Below are positions 1 through 13,748 of a DNA stretch of 64,000 nt, in pieces. Positions within the stretch are counted from its first letter, which is position 1; each line of letters begins with the position of its first letter. Location: the NCBI GenBank assembly GCA_963070105.1, contig OY718807.1, positions 6,242,983 through 6,306,982 on the forward strand, in the 5' to 3' direction. Origin of the DNA: Litomosoides sigmodontis (Eukaryota; Nematoda; Chromadorea; Rhabditida; Onchocercidae). The notes beneath the pieces are model-generated. The model was not told the DNA's origin. It saw nothing but the letters and a program-made list of their open reading frames with translations, and did no database searches. The position numbers and the translations under genes are program-made.

Positions 1-105
1 ATTTAAATGAAAAAAAATTAAAAATTAAGCTACTTTTTAACTGGTTCTACAACACACACATTGTTATTTTAGCAATCTCTAAACATTGATAGCTAAAAAT
101 TTTAG

Positions 106-3100
106 GGCGCAAAGTGCTGCGGAAAAGAGAAAAATGTTGGTTCTACAAGATCCACCGATAAGGACAGATTTTACTGTATCCGATGGCAGTTCAGCCGAAT
201 TGACATTGCGTCGCGCGAGGGAGCCAGCATTTCTTGAACCGCAGGAATCGATCCTTCAAAGAGATCGAAAAAGCAAAACAGAAAGAAGTTTAAGGACAGC
301 TCTAGGCTCCTCTGAGATGATCAATGCTGGTAATCTTTGCAAATATTCTTGCAAGCAAAAAAGATACTGTGAAACAAGTAATTTGGATGTAGCAGACGGT
401 TTGAATCAAACTAGAATGATTGATCAATAGTAAATTGATCTTTCTGGAAGATCAATCGCTGAGGATACCTCATTTTATTGTTCACGATGATAACAGCTGC
501 TTGAAACTGGTAGCAATTAAATTTCGAATTATAATTAAAAGGTTATTGTTTGTGTCTCGTCACTAAAAACTAATTCGTTAGCTCAATAAACATTGATGTT
601 TTTTTAGGTCGTAGCATAGTTAAAACATTTGACAAATTCCAAGTTATTCGAAATCCTTCGTCAGTGATTAATCGGTAATTTAAACTCCAAGTGATTTCGT
701 TCCCAGAACTTACCTTACTTATTTTCTCAAAATAATAAAATTGATGGAGGTTGTACTTTGATTAAATGAAAACTAACTTTGTATATTAGCCTAATTGGAA
801 CGGTTAATGCCGACATTATCAATTAAAGACCAAATTTGGCAGTCGAATGACTGTGCTGGATGAGTCCCATAGGTCGCTCAATATCTAGTGGGATTAACTG
901 CGACAAAATTCACTTTATCAGACAGATGAAGAAAGTAGAAATACTAGGTGAATGTATTTGTTTAAATAAAAAATTTGACAGGCCTAATGCGAGCAAAATT
1001 CCAAAAGGAACGAAGGATCATAAACTGAAAGGTTAAATTGTTTGTTAAAGTTTACATTCATCTGTAAACAGACAGTTTTAATTAAGAAGAATTTTGCACT
1101 TTCATCAATTTTCAAAATTAAAATTAAACTGAGGATGAGAGGGTTACCTTTTTATTTTACTTTGTTAATTTTTGATTATTTTTTGGTAACTGTTGCAAAT
1201 GACATCATGCTGAGAGCTTATTCTTGTTTATTTTCCAAACTGCAACTTTTGAATATTTAGCTCCTCTCTGCAAACCTATACCTGACATTGAGTAAGTAAG
1301 AAGTAATTAGGTAAATATAAAAACATCGTTTACTGTAAAGAAACAATTTCAGTTAGCAAATCTCCTACTGAAGCTTTCATGAGCGCTGAATTACAAATGT
1401 CTCACCCGTTACATGGCATTCCGAAATTGCAAAATTCAAAAGCTAACGGTCGTGCTTTGCGTTAAATCTCTTCCAGTTTTTTCTTGCTGTGTTTTAATTT
1501 AGAAATTCGTTTTAAAACGCTAATATACATCAGTATATCTCACCGTCAACGAAAGTTCAGGTAATTTCATACTTCAGAAGCTCATTGTGATTCTCTTCAC
1601 ACTGAACAGCTAGCTAGCATGGAATGTGCGAAGGTTTCGGAGAAATGTAAGTATCGGTAGTTGTTAAATTCAGCAACGATAATTTAGTTAATTGCACGTT
1701 GATGAAAAATAATCGGCTTCATGATAACGATATTGCTTCTGTGATTATCATCCATCAACTAGTTCAGAAATTCGTCGTGTCATGAAGTTGAGAATTTTGT
1801 TAGATTGAAGATTTTTTTCTCGTTTTCGACGACAAATATAAATTAAATTTTCTTTTAACAATGAGATAATCAATGGAAGCTATTCTATGTGCTATATATT
1901 AGCAGCTCAAGCAAAGGAAAATGAGCCAAAACGATCAGAGAAATCTGTTTTTCTGAGGAAGAGGCCACTACCGATTGAAAGAACGGATTCGAATTCAAAA
2001 ATTCAGCGAATTTATCGCAGTCCTTCCAGTCTTACAATCAAGACAGCTCGTTCACCTGCCAGATTTCGGCCCATCTATTCCTCACCCGTATACTCCTTAT
2101 CACCGCCACGTTCACAACGACAAGAGAAAAAGGATAAATTTATTCCCGATACACGTACTGTACCACTTCCGAATTTTTATTATGATTATTTTTATTTTTT
2201 ATTTTTATTATGATTTCTATTTCATAACCATTATGAATGGACTGATTGATGTACCTCATAACTGAAGTAATGGTAGATGTGAATCTGAAAATGTCAGGTT
2301 ATCTCACTCATTTAATGATAAGTGAAATAAGTGGCTGTCACTTGTCCAATCATCTTAATCGAGAAAAATACGAAACTTATGATTAAGAAGCTTTTTTCTT
2401 AAAATTTAAACTCACTCACTTTTAATGTTCCACAGTTTGTAGGACTGTCTTCCTCCTCCCGCTCCGCTTGCACATGTAGAAGCGATTCTGTGATGAATAA
2501 AAAGAAGTATGTTAATTTTTTGTTGTTGAAATTATTTTGTTAATTGAAGCATAACAAATTCCAAGTTTTGTTTAGACATCTTAGTTCAATAAATGAATTT
2601 TTAGTTATTTAGAGTCTTATATGAAATTTTAGATGAAATTCTAGACAAACGACTTGTCTGATTTCAAATCATCTCGACTGGTTATATGCATCAATGCTTT
2701 GAAATTTTGGAAACTTGAAAATTATGATGCAACAATTACGCTTCCCAATTTTACTAGAATATACACACCATGAGTAATAATAGAGAAATTAGAGAAATTT
2801 TGGAGAATTGTTAAATTTCCAGAAGTACTTGGAGAAGTGAACATGAAGTGCCATTAGTTCGTTCAGCGTCGTATGGCAGAACTGTCAAATACGACGAATC
2901 ATCGAAACTTTCCGGTGGCAACGATGAAAGTGACAGCGAAGAATCATTGAACATTCCAACTGCTCGTAACATTTCCAATCAAACAGAAATAACAGTGAAC
3001 GCGTGTTCTCCCGAAACTGCTGAACAAGCGTTGACGGCCCATGAATTGTCTCGAGAAGCACTGGAGTTTAGCCGAAGCTCAGTAGGACATCTTCTCCTCG

Positions 3101-5987
3101 CAAATCGCGGAAAATTTCTTGATGCTCGTTCAGCGAAAACTCCATTACTGGAAAAGGCTTCAAGTTTGCAGCAGCCAAACAGCAATTTTTCCATGAGTGG
3201 ACAAGAATCAAAAAACGTGAACTTTTGTCCAGCAGGTGTGCTGTTGAAGTCAGCAAATACCAGCTTCTCTAGCGTTTCCGGAAAACATCATGAATTATTA
3301 CATAAACGAAAATTCGTAGTATTGCCACCCACACCAAGTTTCATATCAAATTCATCTGGAAAGCATTCAGCAAGTCGTAGTAAAGGAAGTATCAGTCCAC
3401 AATCATCAACTACATCAAAAGTACTTTTGCTTATTCGTTATTCAGCAATTATGAAGTTAATAGCTTAAACCGAGCAAAAATTTGCGTATAAAATCATTGA
3501 CCAAAAATTTTTATTCCTCGATTGCTTGTATTCTTCGATTAGATTGAAAGGACAAAGCGGTAAAGTGTCACAAAAAACGTTATTTTTATAACTTGTTAAG
3601 TGACTTACTTCAAACTTATGGAGCTACTTTAGTTGTTGAATGGAAATTAGACTACAAAGGGTGCTCAGTGAATAATGTTATAGGGAGCATTGTCAGAGGG
3701 TGATGGAGACGTACACACAGCGAGGAAAATGTCGTCTTCCAATAGCTTCCCGTTGCAAAGTCGATCATTGAAATCTGGTACGTTGAGATTCGCTTCCTTA
3801 TCAGTCTTCATCCTTATTGATCATTGATTGGATTAGGTTAAATAATTTCGGTCTATCCCTGTCCATTGCCTTCTAAGTTTAATTTATTCAACTTAGCATG
3901 TTTGCTTATAACAAGATCCGATAGACGCCCAGAGGTCATCTGCTTTTGGGGTAGTAAGGCTATTGTTATTATCTTCTTGATTGACCCTTCAATAAGCATG
4001 TAGAAGATAAATAATGACTTGAAAGCATTGATAACTACTGCTTGATATGTGAGAATTTATCTGTTATTTTTTTATGAAATTCCTTGTGTAACTTTTAGTA
4101 GCTTCAATTATGTAAATTCTTTTTCGTCTCTTTATTTGCTTTTAGCTGTTAATGTGTGCAGTTCCGCATTATGCTAAATACTTTGCATGCTATATTTTGG
4201 AACTGAAATACTTTTAAAATTTAAATTCATAGAACAAATTCAGCGTCATGTTTATCAGTTTAAAATTTTAGTTTCATCTTTGTTTTGTCTTTATTTCAGG
4301 ACAAGAAAGGCTACTTTGCTCCCCTACCAAACAAGCCCGAGCGAAACGGTTGTTTATTTTATGCTTGTTTCTACAAAAGGAAAAAAATTTTTCGATACTT
4401 CACACCTAAGTTATTAAAATCAAAATGTGAGGGAAAGAAAATAAGCAATAACCAACGCATTTTTAGACATACGTTTGTATAATACACATTCAAAATTCTT
4501 CTGGATCACTTTAATGATTTTAAGTGAGGATGAATTATCCAATACTAAACTGCCATTTAGAGTACCGTCATTAGTAACCGTAACGCAGGAATCAGATGAC
4601 ACAAAGAGTTGCTCTGTACGAAGACCGTCGAAATGTATGATTTCTTAAGATTTCGTTCAGAAAAATAAGGAAAAAAATTATTTTCTGTAAACTTAAGGAA
4701 ATGAATTTCAGGGTTTAAGAAGTCTACGTTTACTAATCAGTCAAAATCGGAGCCTCAAGGGCAAAGTATTAATTTGATTTCGTATATTTTTGGTAGTTCT
4801 ATTTGAGAAGCACGTGTTCCAGCTGCAGTAACTGACGTGATGTGTGTAGCACAAGGAAATTAAATCGCCACAGCAACCACGTTTTTTTAATTTTTATTTC
4901 CAGCAACACATATAGTTATTCCCATATCTTCCGATAGATCCAAATCATTCAGTTCAAATGCTCGAGTGATGCAACAAACATCGGAATCGAAGTTAATCTG
5001 AAATTAAAATATTTGTCGATAAAACTAGCAATAATTTAAGATTGTTTCATTTGATTATGTAAAGCTAATTTTACATTCTCTCCGAATTGATACTTTAAAA
5101 GTTTCTTTTTTTCCATTTCAGAATAAACAAAGCCTCTTCAGTTTCCAGTACATCGATAAAAAATAAAACTAAGGTAATATGAGAAGCATTTTGAAATTTC
5201 CACATTATTTTATTTAATAAATTAATGCCGTATTTTTTAAAATTATTTCTCCTTAATTCAAATCTTTCTCTTTTCAATTCAGGAATGACTTGAAGAAAAA
5301 AACAAAGCAACCATGAAATTGACAATGTTTTAAATCCTTATCTGAACTTTTCCCCTCCTACAATAACAGATGTAATTTCACTTATTTTGCTTTAAGGATT
5401 ATTTAGTGGCATATATTTGAAATATCCTAATAATTGAATGCAAAGAATGTTCATGTGTGTTGTTTGAATCTTAGTTACACAACTGAAGTGTTCTTGACAA
5501 GAAATTTCAGCCTGGCCAAGCGAGAGGAACTTCTATAATGATTCAATCAAAAGATGACGAAAATTTAACTGTAAGTAAATTAATTTTTATAGCAAAATAA
5601 AATTCGGTCAATTGTTGATTTTCAAAGTTGTTTCAAACAAAAACTTAAAACTAAAATTTCTTAATGCGTTTATACAATGGTAAAGAAACTCATGATTAAT
5701 GTGAAATTTTATTCAAAATAACGATGGGGAGAAAGTGTTGATATATATTATCAATAAGATGCATGTGACAGAAGAAGGAAAAAAAGTGATGTGGCGAGGT
5801 GGGTGAACAGTTTGGTTTAAAAATTATTTGCTAACATTTGTGATTCACTTTTTAGGTTCAACTGACTATAGACTTACAAGTGAAGAATAAAGAAGGCCAG
5901 CTAAGTGAGAAGCATAGCCTTAAGGCGGAACGTATTCTGGTAAAGGGACGTGAAGTATACCATAAAAAAGATAGCTATCTATTATAA
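106..5987 (+). CDS. Ser-rich basic protein of unknown function, 5' end outside window
   Basis: I do not recognise this protein. Fourteen exons join in compatible phase: 106-329, 1353-1448, 1614-1646, 1903-2159, 2436-2506, 2823-3420, 3699-3777, 4300-4348, 4525-4634, 4712-4765, 4904-4991, 5122-5173, 5511-5570 and 5856-5987 (TAA). Together they encode about 633 residues, and the first exon opens in phase 2, so the N-terminus lies upstream of the window. The product is hydrophilic, rich in Ser, Lys and Arg, with no signal peptide or membrane segment. The exon at 1903 carries several RSP/SSP/SPP sites of the kind used by proline-directed kinases. The last two exons (from the PGQARG motif to the KKDSYLL end) are less repetitive and may form a small folded region. 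An intracellular, largely disordered scaffold-like protein is a guess. Some junctions use weak donors (GTCGTG at 1449, GTTGTT at 4349) and could shift by a few bases. Exon structure is well supported; function is not. Confidence 0.75.
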
Positions 5988-6045
5988 TTCATCAATTTCT
6001 ATAAAATAATTATCGTTCGGGAATATATGAAAAATTTTTATTGAT

Positions 6046-6051
6046 AATAAA
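6046..6051 (+). terminator. Poly(A) signal AATAAA of the first gene
   Basis: A canonical AATAAA lies 59 bases after the TAA at 5985-5987, in a T-rich 3' flank. It supports 5987 as the true end of the first gene. Confidence 0.6.
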
Positions 6052-7036
6052 GTTTTTATTGATTTATGAAAAGAAAGATTTAATTTAAGAAATTCAGCGA
6101 TGCGTGGCAATTTTCTGCTTCTGCTTCATCTATCTTTTTTTGCTATTTGTCAAATTTTAATAATAAAAATAGTGTTTTCTGACATTTCTATTTGGTTAGC
6201 ACCTTGAGGTTGTATAATAATGATTAGTAAATCGTGATCGAATATGCTGGGCAATAGCCACTGATTAATTTTTTGTCACATAAGTCGCAGTTGTGTTACA
6301 AAAATTTTTAATTACAAACAATTGGAGCGCAAGTGTGCGAAAAAGGGGAAATTTTTTTAATTACAAAGAAGTGAAGCGGAAATTGGATGAAATGGATCGT
6401 TGCATTGCTATGAAGGAGAAAAAATATAACTGAAATACTGACGACATTTTGATAAAGCCAAGATAAAATTTTTTCCGTTTTTAATCGTTTAAATTTTACA
6501 GTTAATTTAAATATTTTAAATGCGCACACATATGTTGATGTTTACTTTTCCTTTCCTTTTCTAAAATTAATATCCAATGTAATTTCCTTTTTTCAATTTA
6601 TTATATAATATTTTGAGAAATTAAGGAAAAGAAACAGTTTTGTGGATTATCTATCATGAAACTTATTAGTCCACTTTTCACGCAAACCATTGTTCACTTG
6701 GATGACGTTTTCAACGTTTCTCGAAATTCCTTCCTCCTACACTTGTGATCATTTAGCCCTTTCCTACTTCATCCAAATCTTATTTCCATTAGATAGTTTG
6801 AAATTTTTAAATTTTGAAGTTTATTTATCTCAAAAGTACACAACATGCTATTTTAACAGAATTTATATTTGTTTCTATTTTCTCTAATTTAAGTTTTACA
6901 CATTTTACAAGTGTCGGAATAGCCCGAAGGGAAAATCTCGATAGCCATTTTTGCTGCGTAGTAACGTTTTTGTTACTATCGGTGACCCAACTATGTACTA
7001 TCGCAAGAACAAATTCAGGAGAAAAGGGTACTACCG

Positions 7037-7041
7037 ACACA

Positions 7042-7075
<34 letters not shown>
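7037..7075. repeat. (AC)n microsatellite
   Basis: About 39 bases of alternating CA with one interruption near 7044. Open frames on both strands across it are translations of the repeat. Confidence 0.95.
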
Positions 7076-7077
<2 letters not shown>

Positions 7078-7193
7078 CAGACCCATTGATGCTGCATATT
7101 TTATAGGATTCTGCAAGAAATTTTATTTCATTTGTCCTAACTAATTAGTTAATTCCGTGTCATCGTAATTTCGTTCCAAGTAAGCAAGGAGTG

Positions 7194-7218
7194 CAACAAC
7201 AGCAACAACAGCAACAAC

Positions 7219-7250
<32 letters not shown>

Positions 7251-7256
7251 TAACAG
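7194..7256. repeat. (AAC)n microsatellite with interruptions
   Basis: CAA/AAC trinucleotide tract with scattered G substitutions (GCAACAACA units at its start). The minus-strand frame through it is a run of Val and Ala and is not a gene. Confidence 0.95.
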
Positions 7257-10200
7257 TAAGGGTAGCAGCAAAAACAACAGTAGCAGGAGGAGTAACGAAT
7301 GAAGGATGTGTGGATGCGTTGAGAGGGAAAAAAACGCCGATCAAAAAAAAAAGAAGAAATTCCTTGTCACCGAAAAGTAGAAAACCTGTAATTTGATGGA
7401 AGTTGACAATTCTGTCCAGAGTAAGGACGGAATCACCATTTTCCTTTTATTTTGGACCTATCGCGATTCCCTCGCTCACGCTGTCTTACTTTTAGCTTGT
7501 CCTTGCTGTTTCATTTTCATTCGCTACACAAAGTGAAAAGGCAGAAGGAGAATTGCAGCTTAAAGAGGAATTTTTAAGCTTTTAATTTTCTTCAATTTTA
7601 TCTTTTACTAATTTATAATTTATACTGCAATTTATGCTTTTTTCTCTTTTTTATTCGAATCGCTACTGCTAATTGGAGGTGGAAATGCTGAGAAGATATT
7701 ATTAGTGTTATGCACTTGAATGAATGTTCAGTATAAGGTTAAATTAACTCACACCTCCGTAGATTTAAATATTCTGTGTAAAACAATTAAAAATAAAAGA
7801 TTGCGTAGAGATGTGCTAAAGCGTAGCAACATATTAGCATCTCTCTAATCTACCAAAAATTTACATTGAACGAAATTTGCTTCCGTTTCAATCGCTTCCT
7901 TACCACTTGTGATATAACACATTCGTTATCACTTTCAATTTCCATTTTCTCTTTCATTCATTTATTTCCGAATATCTCTCGCCATAAACGGAATGAAACT
8001 TTGCTTCAATTGCTATCATTTTTAAACAAATTAAGGTCAAATGTCATCTGAACTGTTTATGTTTCAGGAAAACTTCGAAACAAACGAATTCATTTTTATT
8101 GTTGACACATCATTTGTAACACTTTTAAAGAAAAAAACAAAGATTTTTCCTCTGATCTTTCATTTATACCCCTAGGAAAACTATTTTGTGATAGTTAAAA
8201 TTGTGATAGTTTCGATTTTAAAACTATCTCAGCACACATCATTAATTATCGTTAATTAGCATAAAAAATGTTTTTAATTTTCGTCATGTTGTTTATGGCA
8301 ATTTTACAACTAATAATGAATTATATGGGATTTTCCAAATTTCAATTTACAATAGCAAATAACAACATAATGTCTGGAATGAACGGAAGGAAGGATGAGA
8401 ACAAAAATTGCAACGATAAATTATTGCCGTTGTAAATTCAAAATTTCCATTAATAAATGAAAAAGTAATTCTGTTATTCTTTTACAATTTCAATTAGTGT
8501 ATGTCAAATGCTACCACGTGATAGCAATTAGCAATTGGCAGCGAGGAAATTAGATATTATTAAATAGCAAAAAATACGACTTCTCATTTCTATTTCTTTT
8601 TTCTGTTCGTTACTGTTAATTAGACAGTGCAACTCTTCCTCTGCCACTGTAACTATCATTTTTCAATTTTTTTTCTCTTTCTTTTTTTTAAAAAAGAAAA
8701 TTTTCATGAATTTTCTCATTAACGTATTTACTAATGGAAATGCCTAAATGTAGATAGACAGAGCGATATACACTGCAACATGCCAAGTACATCAGACGAA
8801 CTGCTGATAAATATCAAGCAGTCATTGAAATTTTTTTATAATAAAATGGACAATTGAGTAATTAAAGCTGTAAATTTGAATTTTTTAACTTTTTTAAACT
8901 TTTTTTAAACAGAATTCATGCAATTTGGATAAATGCAAAATGAGTTGAATGACAGCCCATCTTTCCATTAATTTAAGATAATACGTTTCATAGATGTAAG
9001 GAAGTTACTGGTGGAAATAAACATAATTGTTCATTTGATTGCAAGCAATTTCATTTCGTTCTTCTCTTTTCTTTTGAGGGCCCTATGCAAATTTCCCGCG
9101 TATTGCGTGTTGCTAAAATTAATTAATGTGTTTTTTAAAGTAACAATTATTTATTGGTACGAGCTGATGAATAACTTGAAAATTCATTTAAAAGGATGAA
9201 GTTGAAAAGAGTAATAAAAACCGTCAACAATTTTTAGGAGATGCAATCAAGAAAAATTCCGTTCGAACAAAAATAGCAGTTTTTAAATTCAGTATTCTTA
9301 TTGATTAACTAAAATCTGCAATTTAATTTCGTAACGTCTCAGCAAGCTCTTTCATCGTAAACAATTATTTGCGTCATTCGAATAGAAATACATTACAATA
9401 ACTAGCCGGTTCACTCCAATCTTTCAAATGACAAAGTTGGATGAACACAGTACGGAAAAACAGAATTTTCCACCTATTGCCGAATCTTTTGAATTTGCCG
9501 CATAATTTAGATCAATATCAATAAGCAGTCATCTCATTTGAAAATTTTTACTGTTTAAATTTTAATTTATCTAAGATATTCGCTTCTAGCAAAATGTGAG
9601 TAATTAAATTTCATAATTTACTTATTTACAGTCCTTATTTTTTTCGCTGTTTCCATCTTTTTGGAACGAACATTGCTTTTCGGCCTTTTTTCCATTTTTT
9701 TCTAAAAGCATTGTTAGTTTGAGTGATGAAAATATTGTGATAGTATTAGTACAATTTATCCACTCCTTCTTATGTGTACCATAAAATTTGCAAAATTAAA
9801 AATAAGTTTTAAAAACTTTTATTAACACATAGTAGAGGAAATTAGGGAGGAAGAGAGAGGAGAGAACAGGTAAAAGTAAAGCACAGGTGCCGTATTAATT
9901 CACTTCATTGATTTCTACTGGCAATTATCTTACAGCATTTCGTTTGGGTTATTTTTTTATTTTTGTTTATTTATTTTCACACATTGTTGATGACTCATCC
10001 ATTCAACCACCGAGTATGTGTGTCCTTCGTGAATAACTCACTCATTTTCACTTATTGGAATTTAATTACAGCTTGAGAAAAGCAGTGATGGATCACACAA
10101 GCTTCTTCTTACATGATTGCTTCCTTTTTCATAGTTAAAGTTTAAATTAGTAATTTTAATGGCTGTGCTACTTACTGTCCACTTTCTCCACCATCCCTTC

Positions 10201-10469
10201 GTTTTCAATTATTACAATCGCTACGTTTGCTTGCTCAATTATTTGTTTTTGTTAAATTATTCTTAGCAATATTTTATTATTGCAGCGGTACTATAATTGC
10301 CACATTGTACGAATCGCATCATTTCTAAGAGAAGAAATTGGCTGTATTATTATTGCTTTTGTTGTAGGGCTATTATGCAACTAATTAATGACACACAATG
10401 GGCACCTATTAAGTGGAAAATAAAATTTTTGCGAACTGTAAAAAGTAACATTACATTTTCCTGAAGATC

Positions 10470-10508
10470 TCCTCCTCTCTCTCTCTCTCCCTTTCCTCCT
10501 CCTCTTAC
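10470..10508. repeat. Pyrimidine (CT)n-rich tract
   Basis: CTCCTCTCTCT-type polypyrimidine tract. It is a simple repeat only. Confidence 0.85.
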
Positions 10509-12949
10509 CTACGGGAGCGGTTGTTTATTCAAGAAGTTATTGACAGTGTTAATCGAAATTTATCAATGAAATTTTAGAATATTTTTTACTGTGTGTTGTT
10601 GTTTATCAAACATTCAACCTGTTCCTAAATGCATTTATTTTTTTGACAAAAAATCTCCGCTTATTTCATTTCATTTTATTCTTTCCTTTTTTTTTGCACT
10701 GAGAGAGAGGGAGAAAACGAGAAGAGAGGAACAGGTTTAATGCGAAATATAAATGAGAAATAAAGTTGCATTTAATGAAATATTTCAAAAAGTGGTATTC
10801 AGTAATTATACTTTTGCTTTTTTTAAAAAAAGAGCGTCTAATTAACATTTTGAAAATTTTCCACAAAAGATGAGGTACTTTAAATTACGAAAAAAAATGA
10901 ATAGAAAATGATACGTTCGTTTTTTTCTTTTAGGTTTTTCAAATTATTTGATTGCATTTCAATGATGCCTTTTACAGTTATTACTGCAAATTATCATTAA
11001 TATTCTTAATGATGCCTTATCATTAATATTCTTTGAGTATATTTACAAAGACAACTGGCTATACTCCGTGGTTTTTTCCAATCAATTAAGTTTGCAGTGA
11101 TAGTGGTAGACTGCTTGCGATATTCACTGTGAAAGCAAAAAATTCAGTTCCGCAAATGCAATTGATCATTTATGAATTTTCCTCATCACATCACCGTTCC
11201 CAATAAAATATTTATGATGCCTGAAAAAATGATTGTGATGATGACGATATCACAACCGGATATTTCACTGATGTTAGCAATCACTTCCAATGCTTCCTTT
11301 ACACTAATTATAAGCAGTTGTGATATTAGCAGTAATTCATTTCGATTATCAACACTACAAATATTGTTACTTACCTCTGCATGAATCACATTGTTTTTTT
11401 TTCTTTTTTTCAAGTTGATCGAAATGAACTATCGGATGAACGATCAATCACTATCATTTTTCTCCTCTTACTACTATCATTACTGAACACACCTACTTCT
11501 GCTTTCGCTATTTCTCAATATTTATTTTAAATGCATGGCAAAATATTTGCCGAAAAAAAATTCGACAAGTTACGGAAATAAGTTTGTTTTGATTTTGCTG
11601 AACGGTCCACTTTTAGATAAAAATTTTAATTTAGTTAATTTAAAACACATTTTTATAATTCATATTTTATCACATATAATGCCTATGTGAAGAAATTTGT
11701 TTGCTTGCAACGAAAGTTATCGTAATATTTGCAACAAATACAAATCTCTGAATTTCCCAACTTATCGATGCAATTTCAATCGTTAAATCAATCTGTTGAT
11801 AAATTCCCGCCAAATTAGATTAGATCATCGGATAAGCAATTTTTGCTTTATTTTTTTTAAGAATATATGATATCAACTGTATTATCTTTACTGTAATGGA
11901 AAACTATATTGCTATTGCTACCACTTGTTTTTTTTCAATTTCTTCATTAGAAAAGTCGAAATTCATTAAAATGATAAAACATTTCTATTCCCGTAGAAAT
12001 TAATCATTTTTCTCCTCTAAAATTGATGATTAATTTGATTTGAAAAATTTAGAGCAATAAAGGATTTTTTTTTCTGTTTCTTGTCATAAACTATTATTAC
12101 TTGATGAAATTATGAAAATATCATTTATCATTATTTGTTTTTGATAATTTCCATAAAAAATCACGAACAATGGTTATCACTTTGTATTTTTCCATCCTTA
12201 AACGTAAATAAATTTACTGAGAGCTAAAGTTATTTTTTAAATTCAATTCATACCATCAAAGTCTATTAATCTATTTTTTCGTTTAAATTACATTAATTAT
12301 CATATTGGCATCAGCAAAATCCTTAAAATGAAATAACAATTAACAATTAACAGTGATAGCTAAACTGATATTAACAAACTAAATTAGAAATTTTACAAAA
12401 AATATCTCGTACAACTCCTCAAATTTCCTCCCACAAAAATCGCTTTCTCTGTCTTTCTTCCTCCTTCACTTCACTAAGTGTTGTAGTTGTTGTTGTTTCA
12501 CACGTACACAAACAAATATTTTTCACTTCAAATTCACTTTTCAAAAAAAAAAGAAATGAAAATGGAAAGCACTCGTTTCCTAATTATCTGCCTCACATCG
12601 CACCTTATTTCCATTTTTCACGCCCACCTCACAGTAAACCATCTCCTCCTCTTTTTTCCCGTCAGTCTTTCACTGTTTGCCTCACTAGCCTCACTACCAC
12701 ATGAAACTTTTTTTTTCATCTATTTTTATTAAAAATTTTAATTATCTTTAACTCATTTTTATTTTCCATTATTTACACTTACTGTCGAGAAACCTGAGGT
12801 CTAACAGGAAATACGTTTATTGTAAATATTGTATGTAATATGCTTATCTAACTATTCATTTAAATGCATGTGTAATCTATTCATCCATCACCTATCGTAT
12901 CCTTCCCCCCAAATGCTAGTTAATCCGTCATGTAATGTGCTATTCATTG

Positions 12950-13290
12950 CATTATTCAACCGAACTGTTTCCCGCGTCAGTGTTGATGTCGACCAATCAC
13001 TCAGTATCTGTAACCTAACCCGCCCCTCTCTATCAACTACGTATGTACATGTAGATCATGTTTCCAGAAGGGAGGTATTCTTCTTGTATGGAACTAGGGA
13101 GATCGGGTGGGAGGTTCTCAGAGAGGATAGTCGTCTCAAGGAGGATTGCCGGTACTGCTCGTTGTTGTTTGTCCACTGTTGTAACGGACAAATCAATTAT
13201 TCGACTACAGTAAGCCTCGACCACACTCACAAGCATCAACCAACCAAGAGAACTTCTCCAAGGAAAATTCACAACATTTACTGCTAACTC
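12950..13290. other. GC-elevated island with a strong splice donor
   Basis: This stretch is visibly less AT-rich than its surroundings. It has open frames on both strands and a consensus-like donor ACA|GTAAGC at 13209 on the plus strand. No start codon with a convincing product could be assigned. It could be a 5' untranslated exon or promoter of the gene that begins coding at 14822. This is inference. Confidence 0.25.
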
Positions 13291-13499
13291 TTTTTCCTTT
13301 TAAAAATTTCAATCAAATTAATTTTGCAAAAATTTGTTTTGTTTAAAAATGAATTTCTCATCGAAATTAATGAAAGTCAATTTGAAAATTGTCTTAATTT
13401 TGTTCTGTGATGCTGACAATACTTATGCAATGATAAGGGAATAGTTGGTTGATAATTGTAATTTACAAAAAAATATCAATGATAATATACTATTTTCAG

Positions 13500-13748
13500 T
13501 GCTATGAAATTTTCATTTACTTCTTGTTCTTTTTATTTTACTTCGATCATTTCAATTCAAAATTATTCAAACACAATTTTAACTAATTATTTGAAAACAT
13601 TCATAAGAGAGGAAACTTATCGAATTTTCATAGATAAGCTAAGCAATACCACTTTTATCAGGCACTCGTTATTTCATAAAAATTTCGATGAATTAATTTT
13701 ACCAACTGTCGATCAAGTCAACGTCTATAGCATGTATGTATTTATGCA
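13500..13748 (+). other. Candidate exon flanked by strong splice sites
   Basis: The 249-base block is bounded by a TATTTTCAG acceptor ending at 13499 and a GTAAGT donor at 13749-13754. One frame is fully open: ATG at 13504, about 82 residues, Phe/Ile/Asn-rich with no recognised motif. It leaves phase 2 at the donor, while the exon starting at 14736 would need phase 1, so the two are not coding partners as drawn. It may be a non-coding upstream exon, an alternative first exon, or chance. Confidence 0.3.

Larger units (their letters stand above)
6052..12949. other. Intergenic stretch, no gene supported
   Basis: AT-rich DNA between the 3' end of the first gene and the next one. Open frames here are short, Phe/Leu/Ile/Lys-rich and lack paired splice sites or recognisable motifs, or they run through microsatellites. 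Contents are simple repeats near 7.0-7.3 kb and 10.47 kb and otherwise nothing identifiable. Promoter elements of the 14.8-kb gene may lie here but none can be pinned down by eye. Confidence 0.5.

Noticed and set aside
7141..7344. Minus-strand frame with a poly-Val core
   Set aside because: It is the reverse translation of the AAC repeat.
13033..13272. Minus-strand frame whose start resembles a signal peptide
   Set aside because: The apparent start is a GTG, there is no usable upstream ATG (the nearest reads ATG TTG TGA), and no splice acceptor leads into it.
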